From NCBI RefSeq assembly GCF_000330705.1, contig NZ_ANAM01000003.1, positions 1 through 64,000 on the forward strand: a stretch of 64,000 nt of DNA. Direction: 5' to 3'. The notes below the pieces were generated by a model. That model did not search any database and had not been told where the DNA came from. It was given only the letters and a program-made list of their open reading frames with translations. This DNA is from Salinicoccus carnicancri Crm (GTDB lineage Bacteria > Bacillota > Bacilli > Staphylococcales > Salinicoccaceae). A program made the translations under genes and the position numbers. Positions 52,119-60,786 of the stretch are shown piece after piece; positions within the stretch are counted from its first letter, which is position 1; each line of letters opens with the position of its first letter.

Positions 52119-52637
52119 ATGCACTTTCTGAAAAGGAACTTCAAAACGATCGTACTTTACACGCTGATCCTGGGTACAACGGGCACACTGGTTGCGTATT
52201 TTCTGGCCGGCAGTACATATGACTATGAAGAATACTATTCGCTATCGGAGCCGCTTACGACTACACAGGAAGACGAACTTTCGATAGGGCTGAACCAGGA
52301 AATCAATTCCCAGTACGAGGGACAGGCGGCTTCTATCGGGTATTCATCTGAATCACAATATTTATCACTTAATGTGGATTCGATGTCACAGAGTGAACTT
52401 TCAACTATTAAAACCCAATTCGATTCCATGCTGGAAGAGATGGGGATTCAGTACGAGGACGGGGTGGATGTAACAATCACTGCCGACTCAAATGCTGTTT
52501 TCAAACTTGTTATCATTGGAGTTTCACTGCTGGTGGGTGTTATCCTTGGCATAATCCACGGCATTTGGAACCGGCGGGTTGAAACTGATGAAGACGTCAG
52601 GTATTACCTGAACGAAAAGACACTGGGAATATTCTAG
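52119..52637 (+). CDS. Wzz/CapA-like chain-length determinant
   Basis: This is a 172-residue membrane protein: helix at about 10-30 (IVLYTLILGTTGTLVAYFLAG), an outer domain of 100 residues with Gln/Ser/Glu-rich helices, and a second helix at about 127-150 (AVFKLVIIGVSLLVGVILGIIHGIW), ending in a short cytoplasmic tail. This is the build of CapA/YwqC proteins, which regulate polysaccharide chain length together with a tyrosine kinase encoded next. The outer part is shorter than usual. AGGGGAG precedes ATG 52119. Confidence 0.8.
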   Translation: MHFLKRNFKTIVLYTLILGTTGTLVAYFLAGSTYDYEEYYSLSEPLTTTQEDELSIGLNQEINSQYEGQAASIGYSSESQYLSLNVDSMSQSELSTIKTQFDSMLEEMGIQYEDGVDVTITADSNAVFKLVIIGVSLLVGVILGIIHGIWNRRVETDEDVRYYLNEKTLGIF

Positions 52638-52648
52638 GAGGCAGATGG

Positions 52649-53287
52649 ATGAAAAGAACAGATGCTATGACAGGAGAAGGCCGTGATCTGGATGCCAGAG
52701 CCCTGGATGCTTTATACAATTCTGCCAAGTCAATCCTCAACACAAGCGAAAAGAGAGGCTTGGGCACTGTGTTGTTCAGTTCCGTCAATGATGCAGAAGG
52801 AACATTCAAGGCTGCGAGCCACATCAGCTATATACTGACACAACTTGAGAAGAAAGTCCTGCTTGTGAATCTGGACTTGGGACATGTTGACGGCCTGGGC
52901 ACCTATTTCGAGACTGATGGTGCAAAAACGCTGGTTGAAACAGTGTCCAACTCCTACTATTTGAGTGAGGCCATCCAGCAGACGCAATATGAGAACCTCG
53001 ATGTCATTGCACTTGAAGAGGTGGGGGAGCCGGAATTCATTGAAGTATTGAATACGAGGGACATCAAATCAAAACTGAACCCTCTCAAAAATTATTATGA
53101 TCTGGTGCTGATCATCGGACCGGAGGCCGAAAAGTTCGAGCATTATTCAAATATTTTTGAACTTGCTGATGGAACGGTAACGGTTTCAAAGGACAAAACG
53201 AGTGATTATAAGGCTTTAAAGCGCCATATCGACAAATTGGGTCTTTTTAATATAGTGTCTTTTGGTATAATTAGAAACAGCAAATAA
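52649..53287 (+). CDS. CapB-like tyrosine-kinase relative lacking the P-loop
   Basis: This is a 212-residue protein in the position and general fold of CapB/YwqD kinases: ALYNSAKSILNTSEKRGLGTVLFSSV, then KVLLVNLDLGHVDGLGTYFE and YDLVLIIGPEAEKFEHYSNIFELADGTVTVSKDKT. The Walker A motif (usually GxGKS/T) is replaced by SSVNDAEGTFK (44-54), the acidic Walker A' Asp is weak, and there is no C-terminal tyrosine cluster. It is therefore likely an inactive partner of the Wzz-like protein, perhaps binding it without phosphorylation. AGGAGG lies eight bases before ATG 52649. Confidence 0.72.
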   Translation: MKRTDAMTGEGRDLDARALDALYNSAKSILNTSEKRGLGTVLFSSVNDAEGTFKAASHISYILTQLEKKVLLVNLDLGHVDGLGTYFETDGAKTLVETVSNSYYLSEAIQQTQYENLDVIALEEVGEPEFIEVLNTRDIKSKLNPLKNYYDLVLIIGPEAEKFEHYSNIFELADGTVTVSKDKTSDYKALKRHIDKLGLFNIVSFGIIRNSK

Positions 53288-53312
53288 CATTCAGAAAGCA
53301 AGGTGTCTTTAA

Positions 53313-54566
53313 GTGAAACTAACTACTATTGGTCTTGGCTACATAGGTCTTCCAACTTCAATCATGTTTGCCAAACATGGTGTAGATGTACTTGGTGTCG
53401 ATATCAAACAGGAAGCTGTCGACAGTCTAAACAGCGGCAAAATCCATATCGAAGAACCTGGTCTGCAGGAAGCATTGGAGGAAGTGATCGGGAAAGGTAC
53501 ATTCAAAGCTGCAACCGAGCCTGAAGAAGCTGATGCATACATCATCGCAGTACCTACCCCAAACAAGGACGATGAATTCAAGTCATGCGATATATCAATC
53601 GTCATGTCCGGCGTGAAAAGTATTGTTCCGCTGCTCAAAAAAGGAGATACTGTCATCGTCGAGTCGACAATCGCCCCAAGAACGATGGATGATCATGTTG
53701 CACCGTATCTTGAAGAGCAAGATTTCAAAATTGGAGAAGACATCTTCCTCGTGCATTGTCCGGAACGTGTGCTTCCGGGGCAGATCATGCATGAGCTGAT
53801 CTACAATAACCGCATAGTTGGCGGAATGACACCTGCCTGTGTTGAAGCCGGCAAGAAAGTATACGGCACTTTCGTACAGGGTGAAATGATCGAAACAAAT
53901 GCCAAAACCGCAGAAATGTCCAAATTGATGGAGAACACATATCGTGATGTGAATATCGCCCTGGCCAATGAACTGGCTAAAATCTGTAATGAACTGGATA
54001 TCAATGTCCATGATGTCATCGAGATGGCAAACAAGCATCCGCGTGTAAACCTCCATACACCGGGACCTGGAGTCGGCGGACACTGCCTGGCGGTAGACCC
54101 GTACTTCATCATTGCGGAAGCGCCGGAGAAAGCGCCACTCATCCGGCTTGCACGGGATATCAACGTTTCAATGCCGCAATACGTAGTGGATTACACTAAG
54201 GAAATCCTTGATAAGCTTGAAGGGGATAAAGTGACGGTCTTCGGTCTCACGTATAAAGGCGATGTTGATGATATCCGTGAATCTCCTGCATTTGATATTT
54301 ATGAACTGCTCAGAAAAGATGGCAGCATGAATGTCGTGGCATATGACCCACATGTCAAACTCGACTGGGTGGAGAAGGATGTCAAGAAAGCAGTCGCTGA
54401 CAGTTCACTCGTACTCGTGCTGAGCGATCACAGTGAATTCAAGGAAATGGATGACTCTGACTTCTCAACTATGAAAGACAAAAATATCTTTGACACGAAG
54501 AATGTGATGAAAAACGACTTCAAAGAAGTTCAATACTACAACTACGGCAACATACAAAAACTTTAA
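53313..54566 (+). CDS. UDP-N-acetylmannosaminuronate-type dehydrogenase
   Basis: This is a 417-residue UDP-sugar 6-dehydrogenase (WecC/CapO type) that oxidises C6 of a UDP-N-acetylhexosamine to the uronic acid with two NAD+. N-terminal NAD site GLGYIGLPTSIMFA (7-20), HCPERVLPGQIMHELIYNNRIVGG, catalytic Cys258 in GVGGHCLAVDP, and FGLTYKGDVDDIRESPA. It indicates a uronic acid such as ManNAcA in the polymer. The start is GTG 53313 after AAGGTG. It follows the Wzz-like pair closely and ends at a strong terminator. An epimerase to make UDP-ManNAc is not in the window. Confidence 0.9.
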   Translation: MKLTTIGLGYIGLPTSIMFAKHGVDVLGVDIKQEAVDSLNSGKIHIEEPGLQEALEEVIGKGTFKAATEPEEADAYIIAVPTPNKDDEFKSCDISIVMSGVKSIVPLLKKGDTVIVESTIAPRTMDDHVAPYLEEQDFKIGEDIFLVHCPERVLPGQIMHELIYNNRIVGGMTPACVEAGKKVYGTFVQGEMIETNAKTAEMSKLMENTYRDVNIALANELAKICNELDINVHDVIEMANKHPRVNLHTPGPGVGGHCLAVDPYFIIAEAPEKAPLIRLARDINVSMPQYVVDYTKEILDKLEGDKVTVFGLTYKGDVDDIRESPAFDIYELLRKDGSMNVVAYDPHVKLDWVEKDVKKAVADSSLVLVLSDHSEFKEMDDSDFSTMKDKNIFDTKNVMKNDFKEVQYYNYGNIQKL

Positions 54567-54598
54567 TTGGGAATTACAGCCTGATAGCATGTTGCTAG

Positions 54599-54641
54599 GA
54601 CTGTAGACATGGTCTCGCAAAACATGTCTGCAGTCTTTTTA
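54599..54641 (+). terminator. Terminator after the UDP-sugar dehydrogenase
   Basis: GACTGTAGACATG (54599-54611) pairs with CATGTCTGCAGTC (54623-54635), one mismatch, followed by TTTTTATTATTTTATT. Confidence 0.9.
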
Positions 54642-54671
54642 TTATTTTATTATGAGAGGTATGTAGATAAG

Positions 54672-56348
54672 ATGACTGGAGATTTTTTCTCAGAGTATAA
54701 CAATAATAGTGACGATAATAAAATAGACATTTCCAGGGAGGATGTATTTCCATTATTAAAATACAGAAAGGATACCAAAAAGGTTGCGGATAAGGCGTTG
54801 AATAACAGTATTATCCCATTTCCAGGTTTTGATTCTGTACCATTTGATAAAAATTATTGGTATACAGATAAAAAGAAAAAATATGGGGACAGTTATCAGT
54901 TGTATCTTCAATCAATGAGGGTATGCGCAGAACTTTTAAATGAATATACAGAATCGGAAAATATAGATTATCTGAAAAAAGCAGAAGAAATTATTCAATC
55001 ATGGATTAATTTTGTAAACAAAGGAACAAAAGAAAAGATGGTCTGGTATGATCATCCAACAGCCAACCGAACTCAGGTCATCATTCAATTCCTATATTTG
55101 GCTAAAAGTGCAGGTTTAAAAATTGATGAAGGACTATTTAAATCGGTGTTGAATAAACATGGGCAAGTCCTTAGCAACGATGCGAAATATAATAATAATA
55201 ACCATGGTTTGATGATGGATAAAGCGCTAATGGTGCTAGGCAATGTTCTGGGTGATTTGCACTTATTCAGTAAAGGTTACTACCGGGCTATAGACACATT
55301 CTGGTACAGTTTCAGTTATTGTGGCATACATATAGAAAATTCTCCGGACTATCATAATATGGTAGTGAGGATGTATGAAGAAATTGAAACTTACCTGAAA
55401 AGCTCAGGTAGAACTTTTGGTGCAAATGTAAATGGATATTTGGATTTGGCTAAAATATACCCGCAAGTGTTGTTAAAACCCGATAGAACTTTCCCATCTA
55501 TTGGTGATTCTGGAGATGGAAAAAGAAAGTTTCATAAACTATATAGTAACTTATATGATGAAGAAGCAGGTATTTCCATACTGCAATATAGGGATCCTAA
55601 ACCGATCTATATGAGTTTTGTCTGTGGTTACAGCAGCAGAGTGCACAAACATAAAGACGACCTGAGTATTACATTGAATTATAATGGTGTCGACTTTTTT
55701 GAAGACCCGGGAAAGTATAATTACAGCAAATCAGAAGAACGCAAGTATATGATATCCAGAAGGGCGCACAGCAGCTTTTTCTTGAAACAATTCGATTACA
55801 CTATCAGACCGGAAAACCGGTTCGAGAGAAAAGTGAAACTGACAGGATACTATGATAATAAATCTTACTCTCTTGTCCAGGGGGAGAACGGAGATTATGA
55901 TGGAAGCAACGCTGTTCTATCAAGGAAAGCCGTACTTTTTAAGTCTGCTCCGGTTATCATATTGGTGGATGATGTGGATACAAGGGTCAGGCATAATCTA
56001 AAATTTGTTCAGAATTTTAATCTGGCCTCAAGCGTAAGCATCGAGGAGTCGGGTGAAGGCTACAGGTTGACCAACAAAGAGGAAGCCCTTAGCATAAAAC
56101 AGTTTAATGCAATTGATACCAATGAAATTGTTGAAGGTGACTTTGAAAAGCCGGTGGCGATCAACACGACAGGTTTTGGTAAAGCTGAAAAGACGAACCA
56201 GCTAAGATTTGAAAGAGCATCAAACAAAGGCAATGTCTACTGTACTGCAATATATGATGATCGAGTGGTCAAGAATCTTAATATAACAATCGCAAACGAT
56301 GTAATTAATATTGACATTGGTGGGAAGGCATATCAAATTCATCTGTAA
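54672..56348 (+). CDS. Heparinase II/III-family polysaccharide lyase-like protein
   Basis: This is a 558-residue protein. The N-terminal part is an (alpha/alpha) toroid-like region (LLNEYTESENIDYLKKAEEIIQSWINF, DHPTANRTQVIIQFLYLAKS, NNNNHGLMMDKALMVLG) and the C-terminal part a beta-sandwich with HKHKDDLSITLNYNGVDFFEDPGKYNY, both typical of heparinase II/III. Such enzymes cleave uronic-acid polymers, which fits the UDP-uronate dehydrogenase just upstream. No signal peptide is present, so it may act in the cytoplasm. ATG 54672 was chosen although GAGAGG is 12 bases away; the frame is open back to 54609 within the terminator, which cannot be coding. Confidence 0.82.
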   Translation: MTGDFFSEYNNNSDDNKIDISREDVFPLLKYRKDTKKVADKALNNSIIPFPGFDSVPFDKNYWYTDKKKKYGDSYQLYLQSMRVCAELLNEYTESENIDYLKKAEEIIQSWINFVNKGTKEKMVWYDHPTANRTQVIIQFLYLAKSAGLKIDEGLFKSVLNKHGQVLSNDAKYNNNNHGLMMDKALMVLGNVLGDLHLFSKGYYRAIDTFWYSFSYCGIHIENSPDYHNMVVRMYEEIETYLKSSGRTFGANVNGYLDLAKIYPQVLLKPDRTFPSIGDSGDGKRKFHKLYSNLYDEEAGISILQYRDPKPIYMSFVCGYSSRVHKHKDDLSITLNYNGVDFFEDPGKYNYSKSEERKYMISRRAHSSFFLKQFDYTIRPENRFERKVKLTGYYDNKSYSLVQGENGDYDGSNAVLSRKAVLFKSAPVIILVDDVDTRVRHNLKFVQNFNLASSVSIEESGEGYRLTNKEEALSIKQFNAIDTNEIVEGDFEKPVAINTTGFGKAEKTNQLRFERASNKGNVYCTAIYDDRVVKNLNITIANDVINIDIGGKAYQIHL

Positions 56349-56377
56349 CAAAAAACTATTCATAAAGGAGCAAAACC

Positions 56378-57478
56378 ATGAATAACACTTTAGACACATA
56401 CAATTACTCCAGACAATTTATACTGGTTGAAAACCAGGATAAAAAGATCAGGAAAAGAATCAACTCTGACGTGGAACTTATTGATATCGACGATTATCTT
56501 TGGAAAGTTATAACGACAATCTCATTGCAAAGCTTTGAAGGGAAAATGTATCACCTGATACAGCATGAAGATAAGAAACTGGGATGGATCGAACTTGAAG
56601 ATTCCATACAAATACTCAGATTCCCGGCACAACACTACAAAGTCATAGAGGAAAGATTCAACAATAACGAAATCAACAGCAATATGAATATTGAGAAAGA
56701 CTTTATCTCACATTTCAAAGGCAAACTTCTGAATATTAAATCTCAAATAATATATAATGACGAAATATACTACAGCGTATTTATAAAGGACAAGTTCCAT
56801 GGCTTTCACCACCATAGTGTGTTAGATCCAATGAGAGAATGCGATATTGAAATAGATAAGAATCAGTTGGATGATAATATTCAGTTATACAAAGTGAGTA
56901 ACTTAACAAAGCCAGTCGAAGGTGAGTATGATATTGAAGCCTTGAAGCTGATTTCAGTTTTCCAGGAAACGAAGGTAGGCAAAGCAAGAGTGAATCAGCA
57001 GGATAATTTCTGGATAGATTTAGCGAGTATCGACAATTTAACGTTGGATTTAGGAGAAGAAGGGCAGAAATCAATAGAGGAATTAAAATTGGATGATATC
57101 TTCTATAGCATAAATTCTGAAAGAAAGAAAAGTAAGGAAATAGTTAAAACCGTGCTGAACGCCAAAGACTTTTTAAACGATAAGAAAAACAAAAAAATCA
57201 GTAGCAATCAGCTGAGGGCATCTTCACACCGTGATGAGGAACTGAATAGTAAATATAATGAGTTGAAAAAAGAACATCAGGAACGAGGTAAATTGCTCAG
57301 AAAAACTACAGGTGACCTGAAACTTGCTGAAAAAAGGCTGGATCAACAGAAAGACTATAGTTCACGACTGGAAGCCCAGAAAGACAAATATAAAAAACGT
57401 ATGGAAACGGTAGAGGAAAAGTTGAAGAACCTCGATGCCAAATACAAAGAGCTGAAGGAAAAAACGACACAGAAATAG
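56378..57478 (+). CDS. GW-like-domain protein with C-terminal coiled coil
   Basis: This is a 366-residue protein without a signal peptide. Residues 30-100 (LWKVITTISLQSFEGKMYHLIQHEDKKLGWIELEDSIQIL) and 105-160 (GKLLNIKSQIIYNDEIYYSVFIKDKFHGFHHHSVLDP) resemble GW/SH3 modules such as those of the glucosaminidase at 40228-43362. A third, weaker unit follows. From about 285 to the end is a long, highly charged coiled coil. A GW-like protein in the cytoplasm is unusual; it might bind the polymer before export and link synthetic enzymes. It lies between the lyase and a large glycosyltransferase gene. AAAGGAG precedes ATG 56378. Confidence 0.65.
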   Translation: MNNTLDTYNYSRQFILVENQDKKIRKRINSDVELIDIDDYLWKVITTISLQSFEGKMYHLIQHEDKKLGWIELEDSIQILRFPAQHYKVIEERFNNNEINSNMNIEKDFISHFKGKLLNIKSQIIYNDEIYYSVFIKDKFHGFHHHSVLDPMRECDIEIDKNQLDDNIQLYKVSNLTKPVEGEYDIEALKLISVFQETKVGKARVNQQDNFWIDLASIDNLTLDLGEEGQKSIEELKLDDIFYSINSERKKSKEIVKTVLNAKDFLNDKKNKKISSNQLRASSHRDEELNSKYNELKKEHQERGKLLRKTTGDLKLAEKRLDQQKDYSSRLEAQKDKYKKRMETVEEKLKNLDAKYKELKEKTTQK

Positions 57479-57529
57479 CAGCTATCGTTAATCAATTCAA
57501 ACAATTATATTTAAAGGTGATGAACGATA

Positions 57530-60151
57530 TTGGATAGAAAACAATTAAAAGCTAAACTGAAACAATATAACAAAGATCTGGATGATAATTTTTCAGTCAC
57601 TTTAAATGAGATGATCAATGACCTGAACCCCAGCATCAATATTCACGAATACAGTCCAAACTATCTGTTCAAACAGGATTCCGATCCTTTCTACTATATG
57701 AAAGTGGAAGAGTTGAAGCGACATCAAGCTCTTGATGAATTTAAAGAAATCATTGATGAGATCCCCGCGAGCAACGGCAGCAGATTCTATAAAAAGCTGG
57801 ACTATAAAATCGGAATCATCTCAGATCAATTCCTGTATGAATCTTTCAAGGATGTAGCGGATGTCGAATATATTAACAGGCATGACAGAGATAACATTAA
57901 AGATTATGATTTTGTCATCTTTGCAACGACCTGGAAGGGCATCGATCAGTCGTGGATGGGGGCTGCCACACCAAATGGTCCAATCAGACGGCAGATGATT
58001 CTATTGGCCGAGGAGTATAACCAACGGGGCATCCCGACTGTGTTCTACTCAAAAGAGGACCCGGTCAACTATAACCTCTTTAAGAGCCTGGCAAAACACT
58101 GTAAGTACATATATACAACAGCCCAGGAAGTGGTTCCGTTGTATAAAGAGTATACAGGGAACGAGAATGTAAAAGTGCTGCAGTTCGGTGTGAATCCCGA
58201 AATTCACAATCCAGTGGGGAGCAGGACAAAATATGCTGAAAAATATAAGGATAATATTCTGTTTGCAGGAAGCTGGCTGTCCAAATATCCTGTGAGAATG
58301 AGTGAGACAAAACGGCTCTTTGATTCAATCCTTTCAGAGAATGCGCCGCTTACTATTATTGACAGGAACCTGGAGTTAAAAGACCCAAGATATCAGTTTC
58401 CGTCACAGTTTATAGAGAACCTGACACCACCTGTAAGCCATGATTTCCTCATGAAGCTTCATAAGATAATCCGTTGGAGCATCAATATGAACTCTGTGAA
58501 ATACTCGGAGACCATGTTCGCAAACAGAGTCTATGAACTGCAGGCATTCGGCAATATTCTGCTATCAAATTACAATACGGGCATCAATAACCAATTCCCT
58601 AATGTGCGAATGGTGCATGCGCCGGATGATTTCAAAGTGATCTACAACACCGAAGAAAAAGACTTGAAAGATTTACAGGCACAAGGCATCAGGTCAGTTA
58701 TGAACGGTCACACGACCTATGAAAGAATACAGACGATTGCAGGCGATCTTGGTTTGGAAGTCAAGGAAGACAAAAACAAGATTCTGGTTGTGCTGGATGA
58801 TCATTTGGAAGAGACCAGGAAAAGCTTCGACAGGCAGATTTATCATAATAAAACTGCAGTGTCCAAAGACGAACTTGAAAGTATCACGATGTCCGACTAT
58901 GATTTCATCACGTTCTTTTCTGGCGACTATGTATATGAGGAATATTACCTGGAAGACATGATCAGTGCATTCAAGTATACTGATGTGGATTTTGTGACAA
59001 AGGATTCAGATGCTGAAGAGCATAACTTCATAAACCATCTGAGTAATGCTGACCGTTCACTAATCGACATAGAGAGCATCAGTTCTTTGGATGAAATTAA
59101 AAATCTTACCAACGGTTATAATCTCGATAGTGTGGAGATAGTCTCATCCCAGGAAAACAAGATGCTCCAAAACAAGACTTTCGGAACAAAAGAACTCAGC
59201 GTAATTGTACCTATTCATAATAATGGAACTTATCTCGAAGAAAAATGTTTTGCGAGTTTGAAAAGGTCCAGCAGTTTTGACAAAATGGAAATCATCTTTG
59301 TAAATGATGGAAGCACAGACGACACCACTATAAAAATAATCGACAGGCTGAGAAGAAGGCACCCGGATATTGTCTACTTCGAGTTCGACAGCGGTTCAGG
59401 AAGTGCATCCAGGCCGCGTAACAAAGGTGTGCATTTGGCGACTACGGAACTAATAACGTATCTTGACCCTGATAATGAAGCTTCTGGTGATGGTTATCAT
59501 CGAATGCTTGAAGTGATGAAAAAGCAGGATGTTGATATGGTAGTTGGAAATATCATCAAAGAAGATAATCAGAAAAGAACTGCCGGTAAATACAGTGGTA
59601 CAATCAAGAAGTATAACTTCAACAAATTGTATATATCAGATCCACGGGAGTATCTGATTAGAGCAGCGATGAGGGTGCAGAGTATCCAGGCACTCATAGT
59701 CAAAAAATCCGTTATTGTAGATAATGACATTATCATGGTTGAAGGTGCGGCTGGACAGGATACGATGTTCTTCCAGGAACTCGTGTTGAACTGCGATAAG
59801 ATACAAGGAATAGATAAATTCATCCATATCTACTATGCTGCAGTCGCCGGCAGTGTTACAAACACAATTTCCAAATCATTCTTTGATAAATATTATAAAT
59901 TGGAGATAGAACGCATACCATATCTGGAAAAGTATGATCTCATGGATGTCTATTTAAAAGAAAGATATAGTTTCTACATCAGGAAGTGGTATATGCCTCG
60001 TCTTGAACGCGTTAATCCAGAGCAGCGAAGTGAAGCAGTGAGAAGATTCCTGGATATTATTGAACTGTACGAAAAATATGAACCGGAATATGAATTGGAA
60101 GTTCAGGAATTCTTGGATGCTCTATACGAAGAAGTTAACAAGATAAAATAG
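57530..60151 (+). CDS. Bifunctional GT-B + GT2 glycosyltransferase
   Basis: This is an 873-residue protein. The first half holds a CgeB-like GT-B domain: KIGIISDQFLYESFKDVADVEYI, GIPTVFYSKEDPVNYNLFKSLAKHC, VLQFGVNPEIHNPVGS, ILFAGSWLSKYPVRMSE and MFANRVYELQAFGNILLSNY. From about 552 comes a GT2 domain: ELSVIVPIHNNGTYLEEK, VNDGSTDDT (near 591) and YLDPDNEASGDG (near 643). The start is TTG 57530 after AAAGGTGA; an ATG ten bases earlier meets a stop at once. It probably builds a polymer repeat with two sugars. A paralogue with a decayed GT2 half is at 60787-63276. Confidence 0.82.
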   Translation: MDRKQLKAKLKQYNKDLDDNFSVTLNEMINDLNPSINIHEYSPNYLFKQDSDPFYYMKVEELKRHQALDEFKEIIDEIPASNGSRFYKKLDYKIGIISDQFLYESFKDVADVEYINRHDRDNIKDYDFVIFATTWKGIDQSWMGAATPNGPIRRQMILLAEEYNQRGIPTVFYSKEDPVNYNLFKSLAKHCKYIYTTAQEVVPLYKEYTGNENVKVLQFGVNPEIHNPVGSRTKYAEKYKDNILFAGSWLSKYPVRMSETKRLFDSILSENAPLTIIDRNLELKDPRYQFPSQFIENLTPPVSHDFLMKLHKIIRWSINMNSVKYSETMFANRVYELQAFGNILLSNYNTGINNQFPNVRMVHAPDDFKVIYNTEEKDLKDLQAQGIRSVMNGHTTYERIQTIAGDLGLEVKEDKNKILVVLDDHLEETRKSFDRQIYHNKTAVSKDELESITMSDYDFITFFSGDYVYEEYYLEDMISAFKYTDVDFVTKDSDAEEHNFINHLSNADRSLIDIESISSLDEIKNLTNGYNLDSVEIVSSQENKMLQNKTFGTKELSVIVPIHNNGTYLEEKCFASLKRSSSFDKMEIIFVNDGSTDDTTIKIIDRLRRRHPDIVYFEFDSGSGSASRPRNKGVHLATTELITYLDPDNEASGDGYHRMLEVMKKQDVDMVVGNIIKEDNQKRTAGKYSGTIKKYNFNKLYISDPREYLIRAAMRVQSIQALIVKKSVIVDNDIIMVEGAAGQDTMFFQELVLNCDKIQGIDKFIHIYYAAVAGSVTNTISKSFFDKYYKLEIERIPYLEKYDLMDVYLKERYSFYIRKWYMPRLERVNPEQRSEAVRRFLDIIELYEKYEPEYELEVQEFLDALYEEVNKIK

Positions 60152-60786
60152 TATCATATAAATCGAGTTTTAACATTGCCTTAAGTATTTGTTATAAATT
60201 ACGTGTAGTATATTTATTAGGTATTTAACTTTTATTTATAAAAGATTGACTTCATATGGTTGTATAATAAGCATAAAAGCCGCACTTTCTCCCTACATTA
60301 TATGTAAGACGGAGACAAGCATGGTTCCAAAAGACCATCAAACAAAATATGCAGTGAGATACTATGAATGAGACTGTTCATGTCTACTACCGTCCGAAGA
60401 TTCTGTGACGAATGGAACGAAATACGAGATTGTATTCGGTACTCTCGAGTTTGGTTTTGAAGGATTGTTCATTTCATGATGGTACCTGAGTCTCGTTATA
60501 TTTTATTGACGACGACAAATAAGCATTGAACGTTTCAATGAGGAGAACTAAAGGCTGTATTATAAGACATATAGTACTATATGTCTTATAATACAGAATC
60601 ATGGAATAAACATGCTAAAATAAGAGCATGTCCTGGATTTGTTTAACTAGTTTGTCCGATATTATGGGCAGGTCTTTCACTATATATAAGAATTTTTTCA
60701 TTAAATAAATTTTTCCTATGTCAATAAATCATAGTTTTTATAGAAACAATTTTAATTTTACCATTTGTAGAAAAAAGGTGAGATAT
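60152..60786. other. 635-base intergenic region with no clear gene
   Basis: Between two large glycosyltransferase genes lies a stretch with no convincing protein. It contains a TATAAT-like box at 60263-60268, a 42-bp perfect palindrome at 60555-60596 and, at its right end, very AT-rich sequence leading to the next gene. A 30-codon open frame at 60369-60461 has no ribosome site and resembles nothing I know. It marks the step to the lowest GC content of the window and may be the scar of an insertion or the site of a small RNA. Confidence 0.6.
60555..60596. repeat. 42-bp perfect palindrome
   Basis: The sequence starts CTGTATTATAAGACATATAG and continues as its own exact complement, centre at AGTACT, with no spacer. 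As RNA or extruded DNA it would form a 21-bp hairpin. T-tracts do not follow on either side, so it is not a usual terminator. Confidence 0.9.

Noticed and set aside
60246-60268. Sigma-A promoter TTGACT...TATAAT
   Set aside because: The spacer is only 11 bases, too short for a normal promoter.
60369-60461. Possible 30-codon peptide in the large intergenic gap
   Set aside because: No ribosome site, no recognisable family and too short to judge.
60280-60500. Relic of an insertion sequence or rRNA spacer
   Set aside because: I looked for transposase-like translation and terminal inverted repeats and found none; a vague resemblance to staphylococcal rRNA spacer sequence could not be supported.
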